Shown piece after piece: positions 62,175 to 64,000 of a stretch of 64,000 nucleotides of DNA. Within the stretch, counting starts at the first letter, position 1. Each line of letters starts with the position of its first letter. The stretch lies in assembly GCA_012295275.1 (NCBI GenBank), contig CM022675.1, positions 14,661,463 through 14,725,462 on the forward strand, in the 5' to 3' direction. Under the pieces are notes generated by a model. The model ran no database searches. It was not told the DNA's origin and saw only the letters and a list, made by a program, of their open reading frames with translations. A program made the position numbers and the translations under genes. This stretch comes from Chrysomallon squamiferum (taxonomy: Eukaryota > Mollusca > Gastropoda > Neomphalida > Peltospiridae).

Positions 62175-63607
62175 TGAATACCCCTTCACAATGGATAAAT
62201 TTGTTAAAAGGAAGGATTAGTGACGGGTGTGAGGTTGAAACAGAACATACAATGAAGCCCACAAAATCCAGCACAAAAAAGGCAAAAGTTCACCATAATA
62301 GACGGTATTGTGATGATTATTTGAAGTTTGGATTTTCTTGGTCAGGAGATGTTGCTCAACTATGTCCATTATGTATAGTTTGTGGTGAAAAAATGGCCAA
62401 TGAATCCATGATACCAAATAAATTACAAAGACATTTCACGACGAAACATTCCTACCTACAAGATAAAGATCTGAATTATTTTCAAAGACTGTTACGACAG
62501 CAATCAAAGCAATGCAATGTTTTTCAGAAAACAATGACCGTGTCTGAATGGGCTCAACTTGCTTCAATTGAGGTAGCTGAAATAATAACAATGAAATCCA
62601 AATCCCACACTCTTGCTGAGTCAGTTATCCTTCCCGCTTGTAAAAAGATGGTGAAATCCATGTTAGGCGAAACAGCTGAAATTTTTTTTAGTAAAATTCC
62701 GCTTTCAAATGATACAATACACAGGAGAATTGTAGATTTATCTGAAAACATTGAAACTAATGTTCAGAAAAAACGAAGGATCTAAATTTGCTTTAATAGT
62801 TGACGAATTGACTGATATCAGTAACAGTGCTCAATTGCTTGTATTTGTTCATTTCATTAATGATGATGAAATAATCAATCAGTATTTTTTGATAAAGAAA
62901 AGCACGAAAGATTTTGTAAATATCTTCGATGTGAATTTTGGATGGCCAAAATGGAATATTTAACGGAAATATTTGGTCAGCTTAATATTGTGAACAGTAG
63001 TATGCAAGTTCAAAACAAAAATATTCTAACTTCGACAGATAAGTTGGTTGCCCTTAAAAAGAAAATTATTTGGAAAAACAGAGCAAAGTTGGGTGAGTTT
63101 GATATGTTTCCTACAATGCGTACTAACTGCACTAAAGAAATGATCCCTATCATGGTTGAGCATCTGACAGCACTCGAAGAAAACATCGACCACTACTTTC
63201 CGTCGCTGTACACTGAAAAGTACGACTGGGTTCGTAATCCTTTTGTAGATGTTCCTTCTAATATTGGGTTTAAATTATGCGAAGAAGAAGAATTGGCTAC
63301 CATTTCAAGTGACCGCAGTCTTAAAATAAAGCATTCTGAGGTAGATATCGACACGTTTTGGATTTCAATACAAAAGGAATTTCCCGCATTAGCTGAAAAA
63401 GCCCTGTTCTTTTACAATTCTCTACTTCTTATTTGGGCTTTTCAACCTTAAATAATATAAAAAATAAGAAGAGAGAAAGACTACATTCCACTGAAGAAGA
63501 AATGAGAGTTTGCTTATCGCACATACGACCAAATATTCAAGAAGTCATAAGCAACACCAGGCACAAGTTTCACACTAGGTTAAGTGGCAATTCTGGGACA
63601 CTACCAT
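62175..63607 (+). pseudogene. hAT transposase (ZBED5-like) with internal deletion
   Basis: The first frame (62168-62782) has a BED-type finger (CPLCIVCGEKM then LQRHFTTKH) and the block SHTLAESVILPACKKMVKSM, closely matching element 1. After a shift at about 62760 the catalytic start is seen (LIVDELTDIS near 62800). The sequence then jumps from KDFVNIFD to WPKWNI/MEYLTEIFGQLN, missing roughly the central 200 residues present in element 1. The C-terminal part (62942-63451) is open and well preserved. A deletion derivative. Confidence 0.85.
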
Positions 63608-63888
63608 AATAAACTGTATCAGACAAGTCCATGTATTTTTTAATTTATTTTACGATTTCGTCATATAATATTTAAAATTATTACTGTGTCGCGACAGTTT
63701 CATGCGCTCGTAGGTATGTCGAGAGTAAAAAAAGGTTGAGAAACACTGCTGTAGGGCATGTAAACGATGTGAGATATGGGCTGTGCTACCTTCATGAAGT
63801 GGAATGGCTACCACAAGATGTCACACTTCATAAAGTTACGTTTGGTTACGTGATCAATGTGCTAATGATGGGTCACATTCAACTGCAT

Positions 63889-64000
63889 TAGATGCCCTGT
63901 GACAAAAATGTAATTCTGGGGCCTTTTTCTGGGATTTGAAACAAAAAAGAATCACATATAATTGTTGGAATTGGGGTGTTTATAAATGTTTATTGCAAAA
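63889..64000. other. Window end
   Basis: Unassigned sequence following the interrupted ORF. Confidence 0.5.

Larger units (their letters stand above)
61296..63748 (+). mobile_element. hAT element 4 (ZBED5-like), perfect 8-bp target duplication, internally deleted
   Basis: Left end CACTGATTCTCAAC; right end, inverted, CAGTGTTTCTCAAC (12 of 14 match). The octamer CTGTAGGG is present intact on both sides (61288-61295 and 63749-63756). Length is 2453 bp. The intact target copies suggest a fairly recent insertion compared with the other elements. Confidence 0.95.
60956..63888 (+). pseudogene. Decayed multi-copy ORF, interrupted by hAT element 4
   Basis: ATG at 60956 opens MADTGLSDIVSSVFGGVSKM. 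A one-base-type shift near 61050 moves to the frame of VAEETLCGIIQDKP, which runs through TTKLWVDVLIKPFLFTMVFV and GDWPLHLATYKQMLPYFIAV, ending at 61295. hAT element 4 then intervenes. At 63757 the same frame resumes with H-VNDVRYGLCYLHEVEWLPQ and stops at TAG, about 63888. Removing the element and one target copy restores continuity exactly. I associate this layout with a repetitive ORF family of marine invertebrate genomes; its function is unknown. Confidence 0.65.

Overview
This window is a stretch of animal nuclear genome. It is AT-rich and full of microsatellites and homopolymer tracts. Its real genes are split by GT-AG introns, and its second half is crowded with decayed DNA transposons (hAT, Tigger/pogo, mariner). 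The intron-rich Hsc70 genes, the multi-copy ORF families and the repeat style fit a marine invertebrate, most likely a mollusc and possibly a cephalopod. That assignment is inference; no species marker was seen.

Region 1 (0-20.5 kb) is the conserved gene block. The last two coding exons of one HSC70 gene (+, 225-1110) and a complete eight-exon HSC70 gene (-, 15207-19396, 648 aa) lie tail to tail. Between them sit a one-exon SOCS-box protein gene (-, 7851-9140) and a two-exon COA3-like cytochrome oxidase assembly gene (+, 10664-11810). Upstream of the complete HSC70 gene are a TATA box and a perfect three-unit heat-shock element. About 350 bp further out, and divergent, is a candidate two-exon gene for a 31-residue membrane microprotein (20342-20488).

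Region 2 (24.1-30.1 kb) holds a previously hidden gene on the minus strand that I assembled from splice signals: 14 small exons, 373 codons, all junctions in phase. A linker exon, a 16-bp microexon and a domain exon have been duplicated in tandem, introns included. I do not recognise the protein.

Region 3 (32.9-34.1 kb) holds duplicated, decaying exons of cytosolic methionyl-tRNA synthetase inside a roughly 380-bp tandem repeat.

Region 4 (35.9-64 kb) is a transposon graveyard. It has four hAT copies, one mariner, two Tigger copies and a TA-flanked MITE. It also holds an endogenous copy of a circovirus-like (CRESS-DNA) Rep gene at 42.13-42.97 kb. Two repetitive ORF families served as landing pads. 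One, with a DUF7869-like domain, is cut into pieces between 47.2 and 54.4 kb. The other is split by a hAT with a perfect 8-bp target duplication at 61.3-63.7 kb.
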